Source of the DNA: Bacteroidales bacterium
Lineage (GTDB): Bacteria; Bacteroidota; Bacteroidia; Bacteroidales; VadinHA17
Direction of reading: 5' to 3'
Assembly: GCA_024763075.1 (NCBI GenBank)
Contig: JANTGF010000018.1
Coordinates: 1 to 54,788 of the forward strand
DNA length: 54,788 bases
The notes below the pieces were generated by a model, which was given only the letters and a program-made list of their open reading frames with translations, did not search any database and was not told the origin of the DNA. The position numbers and the translations under genes were made by a program. Numbering within the stretch: the stretch's first letter is position 1; the number at the start of each line of letters is the position of its first letter. Below are positions 19,047-28,113 of this stretch, piece after piece.

Positions 19047-20681
19047 CTAATGTTTATTTTTAAGATATGCTTTTACGCCATATTCTTTAAGAGGCTGTCC
19101 GGTTTCAAATGCACCCATATCCGGAGCCTTTCCATGGTAATTTACCTTGAAATTTGGTATTACAACACCTGCGTCCACACCCGGGCTGGTTGGTGCCAGC
19201 TTAAAATTTGCTGTTTTGCTTACAAAATCAAAACCAGCTTCTTCTAAAAAGACAGGTTTACCTTTAATTCCATTTTTCTCATATCCTGAAGGATAATCCC
19301 CACTGCATAAATCAAAGTCGAGATCATTATTCCCCCTGTCCATATTCAATGAAAATGAATGTCCTTTTTCCCTTACCCACAATATATTATTCCGTGTTGT
19401 AAGATTACGTAATCCCCGGGAAGGTTCGCCTTCGCTTGTTCCAATTCCACCAAAACCATCGTTATTCATATTTAAAATGGTATTGTTAAAAATATAAATC
19501 AGACCACGTATCCAATCCCCGTTTTCTCCCATTTTCAAAAACATTGCGTACTCACCATATGAACTCCCAGGAGGGCTGTATGACCTGCCGGTAACATTTC
19601 CCCAGATATAAAGTGGGCCGATGGATGTTGCCACATTCCCAATTGCCATATACGCATCTTCAATATAATTATCCCATATTCTCACGTTTCTATTGCCACC
19701 TTCCGACTCAATCGCATCATCGTAACTGTTTGCAAGGTAATTCCCGTAAATATCGGAATCAGGACCCGGGAATCCTCTGTAACTAAAATTATATCCATAA
19801 CCCAGGATATCATTGTATTGATGATCTTTATCGGACCAGACTTCATTGTACCGGATCACATGATTTCCTGCACTGTTTTCAAAAGAAATACCCTGAGGAC
19901 CTTCAGGATGATTGCTTCCGTCATCACTGTGTGGTTCTGCCCAGCTGTTTGATCCATATCGCGGATGATGTATCCTGTTTCGTTGAATGACAACTCTCTC
20001 CAGTGAATTTGATTCAGAATATACAGCTGCCTGATAATTTACACCATAACCATATTTCGTAATCTCACCCCAACGGGTCATATCACAATTTTCAATTACA
20101 ATATCATGGCAATCGTTAAGCTTAATAAGTCCCCTTCTACCACCTGCCAAATGAAAACCACGAATAATAATATAGTTACCTGTAATATTTATACAAAAAT
20201 CATCATCGTTGTTCACGTCAATGTTTATTCCAGTTCCATCAACTAACAGATAAGCTTCAGGAGTACCGGATTCACTTATTTCCAATTGTTTATTTCCATT
20301 TCCCGGCTTAACAAGTTTCCCGACAGGGAAATTTTCAGTCCAGGTTTTTGAATGGATGATTTTCTTTTTATTGCTTTTTTTAAGGCTAAGTTCAATTTCA
20401 TATTCGGTGCCAGGACTTAATTTAACAACACTCCCACGGTAATCTGTCAGGTCAAGGTCAACCGTATCAATCGGGTTATACCTCATCGGAAGACCTTCCT
20501 GCCATTCATTACTGTCCGGAGTTTTAAACCTGACTTTTACTTCTTTATCTTTTCCTCCTCCTTTTGGTGACCAATACAAGCCGATGCTTTCAAAAGTCGG
20601 GACAGCAACCGGATCCTGTGCATTTACGATTGAAAAGAAAAATAAAAGAAAAACGGTTGTAAAGAAACTCAGGTATTTCAT
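19047..20681 (-). CDS. Secreted right-handed parallel beta-helix protein (copy B)
   Basis: A signal peptide (YLSFFTTVFLLFFFSIVNAQ) is followed by the same FN3-like cap as copy A (YWSPKGGGKDKEVKV, YRGSVVKLSPGTEYEIEL). The beta-helix has matching landmarks: YIIIRGFHLAGG, RIHHPRYGSNSWAE, HVIRYNEVWSDKDHQYND, GPDSDIYGNYLAN and NVRIWDNYIEDAY. It stops at the end of the catalytic fold (MGAFETGQPLKEYGVKAYL), without the InlB repeats and T9SS domain present in copy A, so the two copies should be delivered differently. It is a lyase-like fold of undetermined activity. It lies 15 bases from the copy B transglutaminase-like gene and 69 bases from the copy B propeller gene. Confidence 0.85.
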   Translation of the reverse strand: MKYLSFFTTVFLLFFFSIVNAQDPVAVPTFESIGLYWSPKGGGKDKEVKVRFKTPDSNEWQEGLPMRYNPIDTVDLDLTDYRGSVVKLSPGTEYEIELSLKKSNKKKIIHSKTWTENFPVGKLVKPGNGNKQLEISESGTPEAYLLVDGTGINIDVNNDDDFCINITGNYIIIRGFHLAGGRRGLIKLNDCHDIVIENCDMTRWGEITKYGYGVNYQAAVYSESNSLERVVIQRNRIHHPRYGSNSWAEPHSDDGSNHPEGPQGISFENSAGNHVIRYNEVWSDKDHQYNDILGYGYNFSYRGFPGPDSDIYGNYLANSYDDAIESEGGNRNVRIWDNYIEDAYMAIGNVATSIGPLYIWGNVTGRSYSPPGSSYGEYAMFLKMGENGDWIRGLIYIFNNTILNMNNDGFGGIGTSEGEPSRGLRNLTTRNNILWVREKGHSFSLNMDRGNNDLDFDLCSGDYPSGYEKNGIKGKPVFLEEAGFDFVSKTANFKLAPTSPGVDAGVVIPNFKVNYHGKAPDMGAFETGQPLKEYGVKAYLKNKH

Positions 20682-20750
20682 GATTATCAGGTATTAAGGT
20701 TCTATTAACTAAATTAATCCGGCAAAAAATACTATCTGCTGAATACTAAT

Positions 20751-22775
20751 CTATTTGTTAAGGATCATCTTTTTATATACCGGATCACTATTTTCAATAT
20801 CCAGCTTACTAATGTATATGCCAGCAGCAAGTTTAGCTTTACCATTTTTATCCCCTTCCCATTCAATCCTGTGAATACCCGAATTCTGTTTTTCATTTAC
20901 CAGAACAACTATTTCCTTGCCCGACATATCTATTACAGATAATTTAACTTTTGCAGGTTCGGTTAATTCATACTGAATGGTAATTAGATCTTTGAACGGA
21001 TTCGGATAACATTTTAAACCAAAATTATCTGAGCCGGATTCCTCATCATCAAAGATTCCGGTTGTTCCGGAAAAAACTGCAGTAATATTTATGTTAGAAT
21101 CTATTGAAATGGTAACCGGATTCTCTGTTCCTGTAAGATCACCCTCCCATCGTAAAAACTCATAACCCCAATTGGGAAATGCAGTTATTCTCACCTCCGA
21201 TCTTTCGTTATATTCGCCGTTGGCAGCAGAGGACACTCTTCCCTCTCCAAGAACAGAAGTTACCAGGCTATAGACAGGAATTGAATTAAAGTTAGCTATA
21301 ACATGTTTATCTGTATCCAGATTTACCGTTACCGGGTTGTCCGTACTACTAATATCACCACCCCAATTCGAAAAGGAAAACCCCAAAGCAGTATCTACGG
21401 CAGTTAATAAAATATTATAGCCTTTGTAATAATAATTGCTAATACCGGAGATATCAGCATTACTACTAATTACTTTACCTTTTCCCTGTACTTCCAAAGT
21501 AAATTCCGAAGAATCAGGAGTGGTTAGTTCAGCCATATAGGCATCTATTTCCGCATTGGAAGCAAAGTCGTCCCATGCACTATTAAACATCAGCAAAGAC
21601 CCATCCGGGTTAGGAACTCCATATGCACTTTCCACCAGCCCATAACCAGTATTGTGAGGATGAATAATTTTTCTCACAATTTTCCCTGAAGGTTCGATCT
21701 TAACAGCCACTATTTCATAACCCTGGTAAAGACCATTATCCCCGTCATCATTATCATCCCTGTTGATGGACAGATACGCCCAACCGGGTTGCAAATAGTT
21801 GGAACTGGCATTTGCATGTCCACACGCATAGGTTCCTCCAAGCAAATCATATATTTCACCGGTTTCCAACACTTCATATTTGGCCGGACAAATTGAAATC
21901 AAAACATCTCTACCCTGCTCATCCAGTCCGAAATCCGCATGACCATGATCTGATAGTTTACGTATGTAGTTAAAATATTTATCATACATAAAGGTTCCAT
22001 TACCACCTTCCAGCACAATATACTCTCCTTTAAGAGATATCCCTACATTCATTCTGATAGATGAATCGGTTTCTGTTTTATCGGTTACACGAATGGTAAA
22101 TACCTGATCATGATATGCATCCTCGATTTTACTCAGGATTGTTCTGTTTTGTATGTCAATCACTGCAATCTGCTGGCCCAGCGTTGGGACGTCACTAATT
22201 ACAATGTACTTATCATCACCGGCAATGGCCTGTTGATTATCCATATACAGTCTGTCACGTGGTCCGGTATTAAAACCTTCAAGCACAACTATTGTATCAA
22301 CTTCCCCGGTAAGTATATTTAAGGCTACAAAATTATTTGACATGGTACCGTAAAGAATATATGGGTCCACTTTTGACCAGGTTGCATTGTCAAATTTACC
22401 GCCTGCTATTTCATTGGCCCGACCAATAAATTCATTCGTTCCAACAATTCTTATCTGTTGCCAGTTCACAATGTAGAATGTTGAGTTACGATTAAAAACC
22501 GGACGAAGAGAATAATAGTGCCTTGTCTCATTTTCATTTATCAGATTAATGTCCGCCTCCCATATGGCATAATCTGCCACTCTTTTAAAATGTGTACCGT
22601 AAACAGGATCTGTTACTTCTTCCAGATAACCGGGTTTGGGCTGTGGCGCAGCCGGGGTTGGCCCGTCCCAATTTACGACTGGTAGGTATTTTTGAGCATT
22701 TGATACCTCAAAACCAAATGTGATGACAAACAATATCATCATTTTCAACTTTAAATTTAACTTTAACTTTTTCAT
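20751..22775 (-). CDS. T9SS-secreted beta-propeller-like protein (copy B)
   Basis: The signal peptide ends near FEVSNAQ. The propeller region (about residues 28-440) matches the protein at 298-2028 through SKVDPYILYGTM, SDHGHADF, SICPAKYEVL, LQPGWAYLSIN, HPHNTG and SAYGVPNPDGSLLMFNSAWD. Two InlB-type repeats (NWGGDISSTDNPVTV; RWEGDLTGTENPVTI) and a T9SS sorting domain (LKCYPNPFKDLITI to KKMILNK) follow; copy A has only one repeat. Conserved His and Tyr residues in the blades are candidate catalytic or metal sites, as in propeller lyases, but no named family is certain. It is the promoter-proximal gene of the copy B trio, with a 231-base gap upstream that contains a ThuA remnant. Confidence 0.86.
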   Translation of the reverse strand: MKKLKLNLKLKMMILFVITFGFEVSNAQKYLPVVNWDGPTPAAPQPKPGYLEEVTDPVYGTHFKRVADYAIWEADINLINENETRHYYSLRPVFNRNSTFYIVNWQQIRIVGTNEFIGRANEIAGGKFDNATWSKVDPYILYGTMSNNFVALNILTGEVDTIVVLEGFNTGPRDRLYMDNQQAIAGDDKYIVISDVPTLGQQIAVIDIQNRTILSKIEDAYHDQVFTIRVTDKTETDSSIRMNVGISLKGEYIVLEGGNGTFMYDKYFNYIRKLSDHGHADFGLDEQGRDVLISICPAKYEVLETGEIYDLLGGTYACGHANASSNYLQPGWAYLSINRDDNDDGDNGLYQGYEIVAVKIEPSGKIVRKIIHPHNTGYGLVESAYGVPNPDGSLLMFNSAWDDFASNAEIDAYMAELTTPDSSEFTLEVQGKGKVISSNADISGISNYYYKGYNILLTAVDTALGFSFSNWGGDISSTDNPVTVNLDTDKHVIANFNSIPVYSLVTSVLGEGRVSSAANGEYNERSEVRITAFPNWGYEFLRWEGDLTGTENPVTISIDSNINITAVFSGTTGIFDDEESGSDNFGLKCYPNPFKDLITIQYELTEPAKVKLSVIDMSGKEIVVLVNEKQNSGIHRIEWEGDKNGKAKLAAGIYISKLDIENSDPVYKKMILNK

Positions 22776-22870
22776 CTTAATGATTTTTCATATTTGAATT
22801 TAAAACTATAATCAATATTAAAAATTGCCGTAATTACATTATAAAAACATTTTCTCCAGGCTCACAAAAA

Positions 22871-23006
22871 TCAATTCCCACTGACCCAATATATTGCCTG
22901 TTTCACTAACTTCCTGTAATTTAAATTATCGAAAGCGGGAGAGTCATGTCCCATCTGAATATAAACAATCCGGGAGTTACCATAGTGATTTGTCCAGGCA
23001 AGATAC
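22871..23006 (-). pseudogene. Remnant of a ThuA-domain protein (C-terminal piece)
   Basis: On the minus strand, starting just inside the stop codon of the nucleoside-hydrolase-like gene at 23007, an open frame of about 45 codons reads YLAWTNHYGNSRIVYIQMGH, then DSPAFDNLNYRKLVKQAIYW, then VSGN and TGA at 22871-22873. The order WT-x-x-Y-G-x-x-R-V-x-Y-x-x-x-G-H-D, A-F-x-N-x-x-x-R and I-x-W-x-x-G is the C-terminus of the ThuA-like family (glutamine-amidotransferase-type fold linked to sugar metabolism). A stop lies directly upstream in this frame, so only the tail survives. It reads as a decayed neighbour removed by deletion. Confidence 0.75.
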
Positions 23007-24644
23007 TTATTGCTTTTTGTTCATAATTGCATTAATTTTATCCTGTGTTAGTACCTTATTCAGGAAGAACATATCATCAATGTAAGTTTTTTCTCTTACC
23101 ACCCCTCCCACATTTGCACCTACTTTAAAGCTGGTTCCCGGAAAATACAATTTCCTGATATTCATTTCTTTTTCACCATCCAGCTTTCCATCAATATAAA
23201 TTTTTGCTTTCTTATCCGAAAGTGTTACCGCAACATGATGCCAGGAACCAGATTCAATGGAAGTATTCCCCTGAATACTATCCCATTTCACCATGAAGCC
23301 AAACTTATTTTCACCTTCTGTTTTATACACTCCAAGCCATTTATTGTAATAAAGTTTACGTTTTACAACCACCTGCATTTCATTGGGAACCGATTCCGGA
23401 TAATTAATCCAGAAAGCCAGTGTAAATCCACTGTTTCTGAAATAAAAAGAGTCATTATTTTTTATATACATGTACCTGGAGCCAGTATCAAAGCAGGCAG
23501 CATTGCCAAATTTTCCTTTCACCCAGGAATGCTCCCCGACAAAAACCCCGGTATTACCTTTTCCCGAGGCATCAGGAATTACATTTTTAATATTTTCATC
23601 AAATTTCCAGTTGGCTACCAGGGCTTCTTTATCAGGGTAGGGATAAGGAACATCCGCCATTAAATCATTAATAATCTGTTCAATTTCTTTCTCTTTGCCT
23701 TTTAGCTTTAAATAACTATGATTCTTATCCTTATCTGTCCTCCATTCATTGGAAGCCTCATCATCGGTAATGGCACAATAGCCGCCTGTTACCACATCCC
23801 AATACATCCCGGGATTACGAACTGCAGCAAGCACAGCGGTCTGGTCCCAGCTGGAATGTGACCCTCCAACATATCCTGTGCAAATTTCATAGGCCCTTCT
23901 TACGGGATTATCAGCCGAAGTACGAACAAAGGTCATGCCTGAGGTAATACTATTACCAATATTTATGCCACTGAATAATATGGGACGAGGCCAGTTTTCG
24001 ATGGCAAATTTTGAGGCAGCCGGTTCGCTCCATAAGTTAGACTCATGCCCTTCAGGAAATTCACCGCCCATACAAACCCAGCGTTTTACTTTTTTGTTCA
24101 CCAGTGATATCCCATCCAGGTCGCTGTACTTATCAGGTTTTGACTGAAGCAGATCCTTTATATTTGTTAAATAGCCAACAGATACAATTACCACACTGGT
24201 GTCAGCCTGTTCTGACAAAATCTTTCTGTACAACTCTGTTGCATCCCAAACGTCCTCTGTTTTCAGATCGTGAGGGAAACTTTCAGCGATTTCCCTGATG
24301 TAAACTGAGTTTGTAGATCCAATATTTTTAACCACCCCGATTGGAATGTCAGGTCTGCCGTAATATGTATTAATAGCATCCAGACAAAGTGGTGACCACT
24401 TTGCAGCGTATCCTCCTGCAGAAACACACATTCCCAGAATCTCAGCTTCCCCGGAATCTGCCAATCCATGCAATGTTGCAGTTGCTCCCACGTCATCCCA
24501 GTCACCGGAAATGTCTGTATCGAAAATTATTTTTACAGGATCACTACTATTCGAGGATTTTTTACCCCCGCTCTTTTCTGTTTTAAATGTGATCATACTT
24601 GAAAACAGGAGTATCGCTGATAAATAAAAAATTATCTTATACAT
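23007..24644 (-). CDS. Secreted nucleoside hydrolase-like protein with C-terminal LamG domain
   Basis: An N-terminal hydrophobic segment (IIFYLSAILLFSSMITF) should direct export. The IUNH domain (about residues 36-340) has the Ca motif DTDISGDWDD, INTYYGRPDIPIGV, VIVSVGYLTNIKDLL and SHSSWDQTAVLAAVRNP, with Trp where the classical catalytic His sits. About residues 350-545 form a concanavalin A-like module (NWKFDENIKNVIPDASG, WHHVAVTLSDKKAKIYIDG, YIDDMFFLNKVL). No T9SS domain is present. It closely resembles the protein at 30134-31831 in both layout and sequence, a recent duplication within the cluster. Lectin-module attachment suggests the enzyme acts on or near a polymeric substrate (inference). 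Confidence 0.89.
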   Translation of the reverse strand: MYKIIFYLSAILLFSSMITFKTEKSGGKKSSNSSDPVKIIFDTDISGDWDDVGATATLHGLADSGEAEILGMCVSAGGYAAKWSPLCLDAINTYYGRPDIPIGVVKNIGSTNSVYIREIAESFPHDLKTEDVWDATELYRKILSEQADTSVVIVSVGYLTNIKDLLQSKPDKYSDLDGISLVNKKVKRWVCMGGEFPEGHESNLWSEPAASKFAIENWPRPILFSGINIGNSITSGMTFVRTSADNPVRRAYEICTGYVGGSHSSWDQTAVLAAVRNPGMYWDVVTGGYCAITDDEASNEWRTDKDKNHSYLKLKGKEKEIEQIINDLMADVPYPYPDKEALVANWKFDENIKNVIPDASGKGNTGVFVGEHSWVKGKFGNAACFDTGSRYMYIKNNDSFYFRNSGFTLAFWINYPESVPNEMQVVVKRKLYYNKWLGVYKTEGENKFGFMVKWDSIQGNTSIESGSWHHVAVTLSDKKAKIYIDGKLDGEKEMNIRKLYFPGTSFKVGANVGGVVREKTYIDDMFFLNKVLTQDKINAIMNKKQ

Positions 24645-24715
24645 GATTTAAGCAAATTATTAAAATATCATTTTTTCATATTCCCTGTGATACTTCACCA
24701 GTTTTCGTAAATCTT

Positions 24716-25471
24716 CTATTCCTTCTCATTTAATAGTGTTTTCACTTCTGTCTCATTCAACACCCGGCCATAAATCCTGACCTCATCCAGTTTGCCTTTG
24801 AAAAACTGATCCCCACCTGGATAATTACCAAACATCAGTTGTTTCGGCTTTCCTGCCTTCGGGCTTACCGTGGAGGTCATTACCTTTTCCCCGTCCAGAT
24901 AAAATACATGCGTCTGCCCATCATAACTGTACACACAATGATGCCATTTCTGAAATTCAGGATACGGAATTTCAAAAAATGTGCCACCTCCCCACTCCCA
25001 GCAATCAAAACCACGGGTCTTATAACCCGGGGCACGGAACCCAAACTGGATACCCATTCCAGCAGTACTGTCAACCAGCACTATCATATTCTCCGCACCT
25101 AAATCCGGATCTATTTTGTACAGAGGCATTGACTCCGAATAATACCACCATGAAATGGTTTTTGGCTCTTCTATTCCGGGCATCTTCGTGACTTCCGAAC
25201 TTATTTCTGAATTTATTCCATTAAAAGCATAGGCCCGGTCTTCCTTCCCAAACCGGTCGGTCGTTAACGCTGCACCTTGTGCCTTCACCTGTTTAAACGC
25301 ATTCTTTACATTCTTCGCATTCCCGCTAAACGGGAAATAAGCAACCAAGCCTTTATTGATATCCTTGTTTTCAGTTTTGCAAGACATCCCAATAAGTATT
25401 ATAGATATTACTATTGTCAGGATGGATACTTCTAAAGCAGATCTTTTCTTCCCTGGTTGCTTTTTCATCAT
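24716..25471 (-). CDS. LamG/concanavalin A-like lipoprotein
   Basis: A long hydrophobic segment (VSILTIVISIILIGMSC) ends in a lipobox with Cys31. The rest is one LamG_3-type lectin fold: LVAYFPFSGNAKNV, YAFNGINSEISSE, ISWWYYSES, WHHCVYSYDGQTHVFYLDG and LDEVRIYGRVLNETEV. The start ATG overlaps the stop of the GH105 gene (ATGA, 25468-25471), so the two are translationally coupled. A surface-anchored carbohydrate-binding helper for GH105 is a fair guess. A spot count of one 60-base stretch (24841-24900) gives 55% G+C, above the cluster norm, as in the next two genes. Confidence 0.85.
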   Translation of the reverse strand: MMKKQPGKKRSALEVSILTIVISIILIGMSCKTENKDINKGLVAYFPFSGNAKNVKNAFKQVKAQGAALTTDRFGKEDRAYAFNGINSEISSEVTKMPGIEEPKTISWWYYSESMPLYKIDPDLGAENMIVLVDSTAGMGIQFGFRAPGYKTRGFDCWEWGGGTFFEIPYPEFQKWHHCVYSYDGQTHVFYLDGEKVMTSTVSPKAGKPKQLMFGNYPGGDQFFKGKLDEVRIYGRVLNETEVKTLLNEKE

Positions 25472-26709
25472 TTCTTCTGGTTTTTATTATATCTTAATAT
25501 CTCTACTCCTGCACTGATCACGGCACCCAGTCCTACTTCGTTGGCCCGGGTTGGACGCGTATAATAATGCTTCATATCACTCTCAATTCCCGTTCCTATA
25601 CAAATCCCGTTCACCGCACTGCTCCGGTAATCTTTATCCGTTTTACTCAGTATGCCTTTCCAGCCGTCCTGAGCTATCGAGATGTAACGCTCCGGTAGTA
25701 TCCCCTCATTCACCGCATACGCTATCCCGTATGTGAACATTGCCGTGCAGGATGTCTCCTCATAGGAATCAACCCTGTCCAGCAACTGATGCCACAGACC
25801 CGTGGATGATTGATACCGCGCCACTCCCCTTATCTGGCGCCTGAAGATATTAAGCAATTCCTCTCTTTGTGGGTGATCCTCCGGCAAATACTTCAGCAAT
25901 TCTACCTGCGCCATCATGATCCATCCGTTTGCCCTTCCCCAGTGTGCCACTCCATTCTCCCCCTCATCACTGTGCCAGCTGTGAAAGTACAGACGCGTCT
26001 GTTCGTCCCACAGATACTGTGTAAACTGCTTTACCTGTTTTATCGCATCTGCAAAATACTTCCCCTCTCCGGTCAGAGCTCCCATCCTTGCCAGAAAGGG
26101 TACACTCATATACAGATCATCCGCCCACAGGGACATCTCTACCGGACGGTTCCTTACCAATGTCCCGTCATCCAGCCGGTACTGTTTCGTACTTATAAAA
26201 TCAGCAACTTTTTCGATATACGGAAGATAGGCCTCATTCTTACTTTGCTCATACGCATCAATGATGCTAGCTCCCATCGCTCCGCAATCATCCAGATAAT
26301 TGATCACAAATATCGAAGCAAACGGAAGACACCAGTGGTTCTCCTCGTTTAATATATCTTTGAAATATCCGGCATTGTCAAATATAAACTTTATGTTTTC
26401 CGTGGTATAGTCCGTATATTTCTTCTCTCCAAGCAACTCGCCAAGGTCCATCATCCCTATATTTATAACTCCTTCCGGATAATGACTCGCCGAGTATTCG
26501 CTTATCAAACTCAAATCCCGGCCAGCCGGTATCTCCGATACTTCATAATATATCTGCCCTGTCTTGTTATCAATAAAGCCCCGCACGTTCTCTTCTATTA
26601 TCCCGTCGGCTATGCGACGTAAATTCTCCTCATCGCTCAGTTCTTCCTGCGAGAATACCGGGACCACCAATAATATCAGTGCCAATAATATTGCTATGTC
26701 TTTGCTCAT
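25468..26709 (-). CDS. GH105 unsaturated uronyl hydrolase (YteR/RhiN-like)
   Basis: A signal peptide (IAILLALILLVVPVFSQ) precedes an (alpha/alpha)6-barrel of family GH105, about 390 residues, full length. Diagnostic segments are SLWADDLYMSVPFLARMG (Asp197/198, the catalytic Asp region), YFHSWHSDEGENGVAHWGRA then NGW (243-263), and the later SSAVNGICIGTG. GH105 enzymes remove the 4,5-unsaturated galacturonyl residue that pectate and rhamnogalacturonan lyases leave at product ends, which matches the PL1 and PL9 genes here. Its predicted export puts this step outside the cytoplasm. Translationally coupled to the LamG lipoprotein. G+C is high (60% in 25921-25980), unlike most of the cluster, which points to a separate origin. 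Confidence 0.93.
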   Translation of the reverse strand: MSKDIAILLALILLVVPVFSQEELSDEENLRRIADGIIEENVRGFIDNKTGQIYYEVSEIPAGRDLSLISEYSASHYPEGVINIGMMDLGELLGEKKYTDYTTENIKFIFDNAGYFKDILNEENHWCLPFASIFVINYLDDCGAMGASIIDAYEQSKNEAYLPYIEKVADFISTKQYRLDDGTLVRNRPVEMSLWADDLYMSVPFLARMGALTGEGKYFADAIKQVKQFTQYLWDEQTRLYFHSWHSDEGENGVAHWGRANGWIMMAQVELLKYLPEDHPQREELLNIFRRQIRGVARYQSSTGLWHQLLDRVDSYEETSCTAMFTYGIAYAVNEGILPERYISIAQDGWKGILSKTDKDYRSSAVNGICIGTGIESDMKHYYTRPTRANEVGLGAVISAGVEILRYNKNQKK

Positions 26710-26883
26710 GGATTATGTTTTTAGTTCTTTTTCTTGTCTCTTGATTCTTGTCTTGTCTTTTGAATCTTGATTCTTGTTTCTTGATTCTTTGTTTTTTTTA
26801 TTCAACCTTCATCCTTCATAGATCATCCTTCATAGATCATCCTTCATAGATCATCCTTCATAGATCATCCTTCATCTTATTCC
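26710..26883. repeat. Low-complexity and 14-bp tandem repeat between GH105 and GH27
   Basis: Four full copies of the 14-bp unit CATCCTTCATAGAT run from 26810 to 26865, followed by a partial copy to about 26875, just before the GH27 stop. Upstream, 26720-26800 is a T-rich run of imperfect TTGATTCTTG / TTCTTGTC units. No gene is visible. Such repeats arise by slippage and often mark joins between acquired segments. Confidence 0.85.
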
Positions 26884-28077
26884 CTACAAACTCAGTCTCA
26901 CCACTACTACCCCGTGAGAGGGTACTTCTGCCTTATATTGTCCCGTGTATTTACCCTTGCCTTTATGCTCCCACAGATCCCTTACTTGTAGTTTCAGGTT
27001 ATCCGGATATCCAATTTCATTCCACGTGAAATTCATTTCTTTTGATGATTCGCTGCGGTTAAACATTACTACTGCTCTTCCACCGTCGCCCAGCTGTTTG
27101 GACCATATTTCATAGTCCCCGTCATCCCTTACTTTTACTCCCTGTTTACCCAGTTCATCCTGATCAACTGCCGTAATCTCCTTATTGGTTAATATTTCCT
27201 TTACCTCCGGACTCATACTCCGGATATCATTTCCCAGCATCAGTGGGGCAGCAAGTATCGCCCACAATGAATAATGAGCTTTATTCTCTTCATAGCTCAG
27301 GTTTCCGTTGCCTACTTCCAGCATATCCGGATCATTCCAATGACCCGGGCCGGCATACGACTCCAGTCCTGATTGCTGGTCAAGGATCTTCGTAAACCCT
27401 AAAAAGTTCTCTACCTGCATGCCATAGCTGATCGCAAGCTCTGAACAGTCCCAGCAGTCCGCTATATCAAGTGTGGTACGCCACAAATGTCCTGACTCCT
27501 TTCCCCACTCCCAGGGCTGGCTGAAACCCCACTCACAAATGCTGTGTACCATCGGCCGGCCAGCCTGCTTTATCGCATCCCAGGCTATTGCATATGAGGC
27601 CCTCGCTCCCTGGTGTTCTGCGGAGCACCAGTCGTTCTTTACATAATCAACTCCCCAGCTCGCAAAGGTCCGCATATCCTGATACTCATATCCCCGCATC
27701 CCGGGACGGCCCTCGCAGGTCTTTGTTCCTATATCCGTATAGATCCCGAATTTTAAACCCAGCGAATGGATGTAGTCCCCAACCGATTTCATGCCATTGG
27801 GAAAACGCTCGCTGTCAGGTATCATATTCCCCTCTGCATCACGGCCTATAAGCCAGCAATCATCTATTACAATATACGTGTATCCTGCTTCTTTCAATCC
27901 CGTGCTTACCATCGCGTCCGCTGTCTCCTTTATCAGCTTCTCACTTACATTGCACGCAAATTTGTTCCAGCTGTTCCAACCCATCGGCGGGGTCTTTGCC
28001 AATTCGTCCCAGCCTTCCTGAGAATATACCGAAACTACCATTAAAAATACCATGATCAACGTTGATACCTTTTTCAT
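26884..28077 (-). CDS. GH27 alpha-galactosidase, secreted
   Basis: A signal peptide (VSTLIMVFLMVVSVYSQ) is followed by a complete GH27 (beta/alpha)8 barrel: TPPMGWNSWNKF, YIVIDDCW, LKFGIYTDIGTKTC, WGVDYVKNDWC (nucleophile Asp149) and HLWRTTLDIADCW (Asp204, aligning with the acid/base of human alpha-galactosidase A), then GPGHWNDPDML and LWAILAAPLMLGNDIRSM. It releases terminal alpha-galactose, or possibly alpha-GalNAc or beta-arabinopyranose, which GH27 also covers. In pectin this would trim galactose-bearing side chains or co-occurring galactomannan (inference). G+C is 55% in each of two 60-base stretches I counted, higher than neighbours. It lies upstream of GH105 on the same strand. Confidence 0.95.
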   Translation of the reverse strand: MKKVSTLIMVFLMVVSVYSQEGWDELAKTPPMGWNSWNKFACNVSEKLIKETADAMVSTGLKEAGYTYIVIDDCWLIGRDAEGNMIPDSERFPNGMKSVGDYIHSLGLKFGIYTDIGTKTCEGRPGMRGYEYQDMRTFASWGVDYVKNDWCSAEHQGARASYAIAWDAIKQAGRPMVHSICEWGFSQPWEWGKESGHLWRTTLDIADCWDCSELAISYGMQVENFLGFTKILDQQSGLESYAGPGHWNDPDMLEVGNGNLSYEENKAHYSLWAILAAPLMLGNDIRSMSPEVKEILTNKEITAVDQDELGKQGVKVRDDGDYEIWSKQLGDGGRAVVMFNRSESSKEMNFTWNEIGYPDNLKLQVRDLWEHKGKGKYTGQYKAEVPSHGVVVVRLSL

Positions 28078-28113
28078 TTTGCCTCCTTTTTTTGTTGTTA
28101 ATTATTCTAAACT

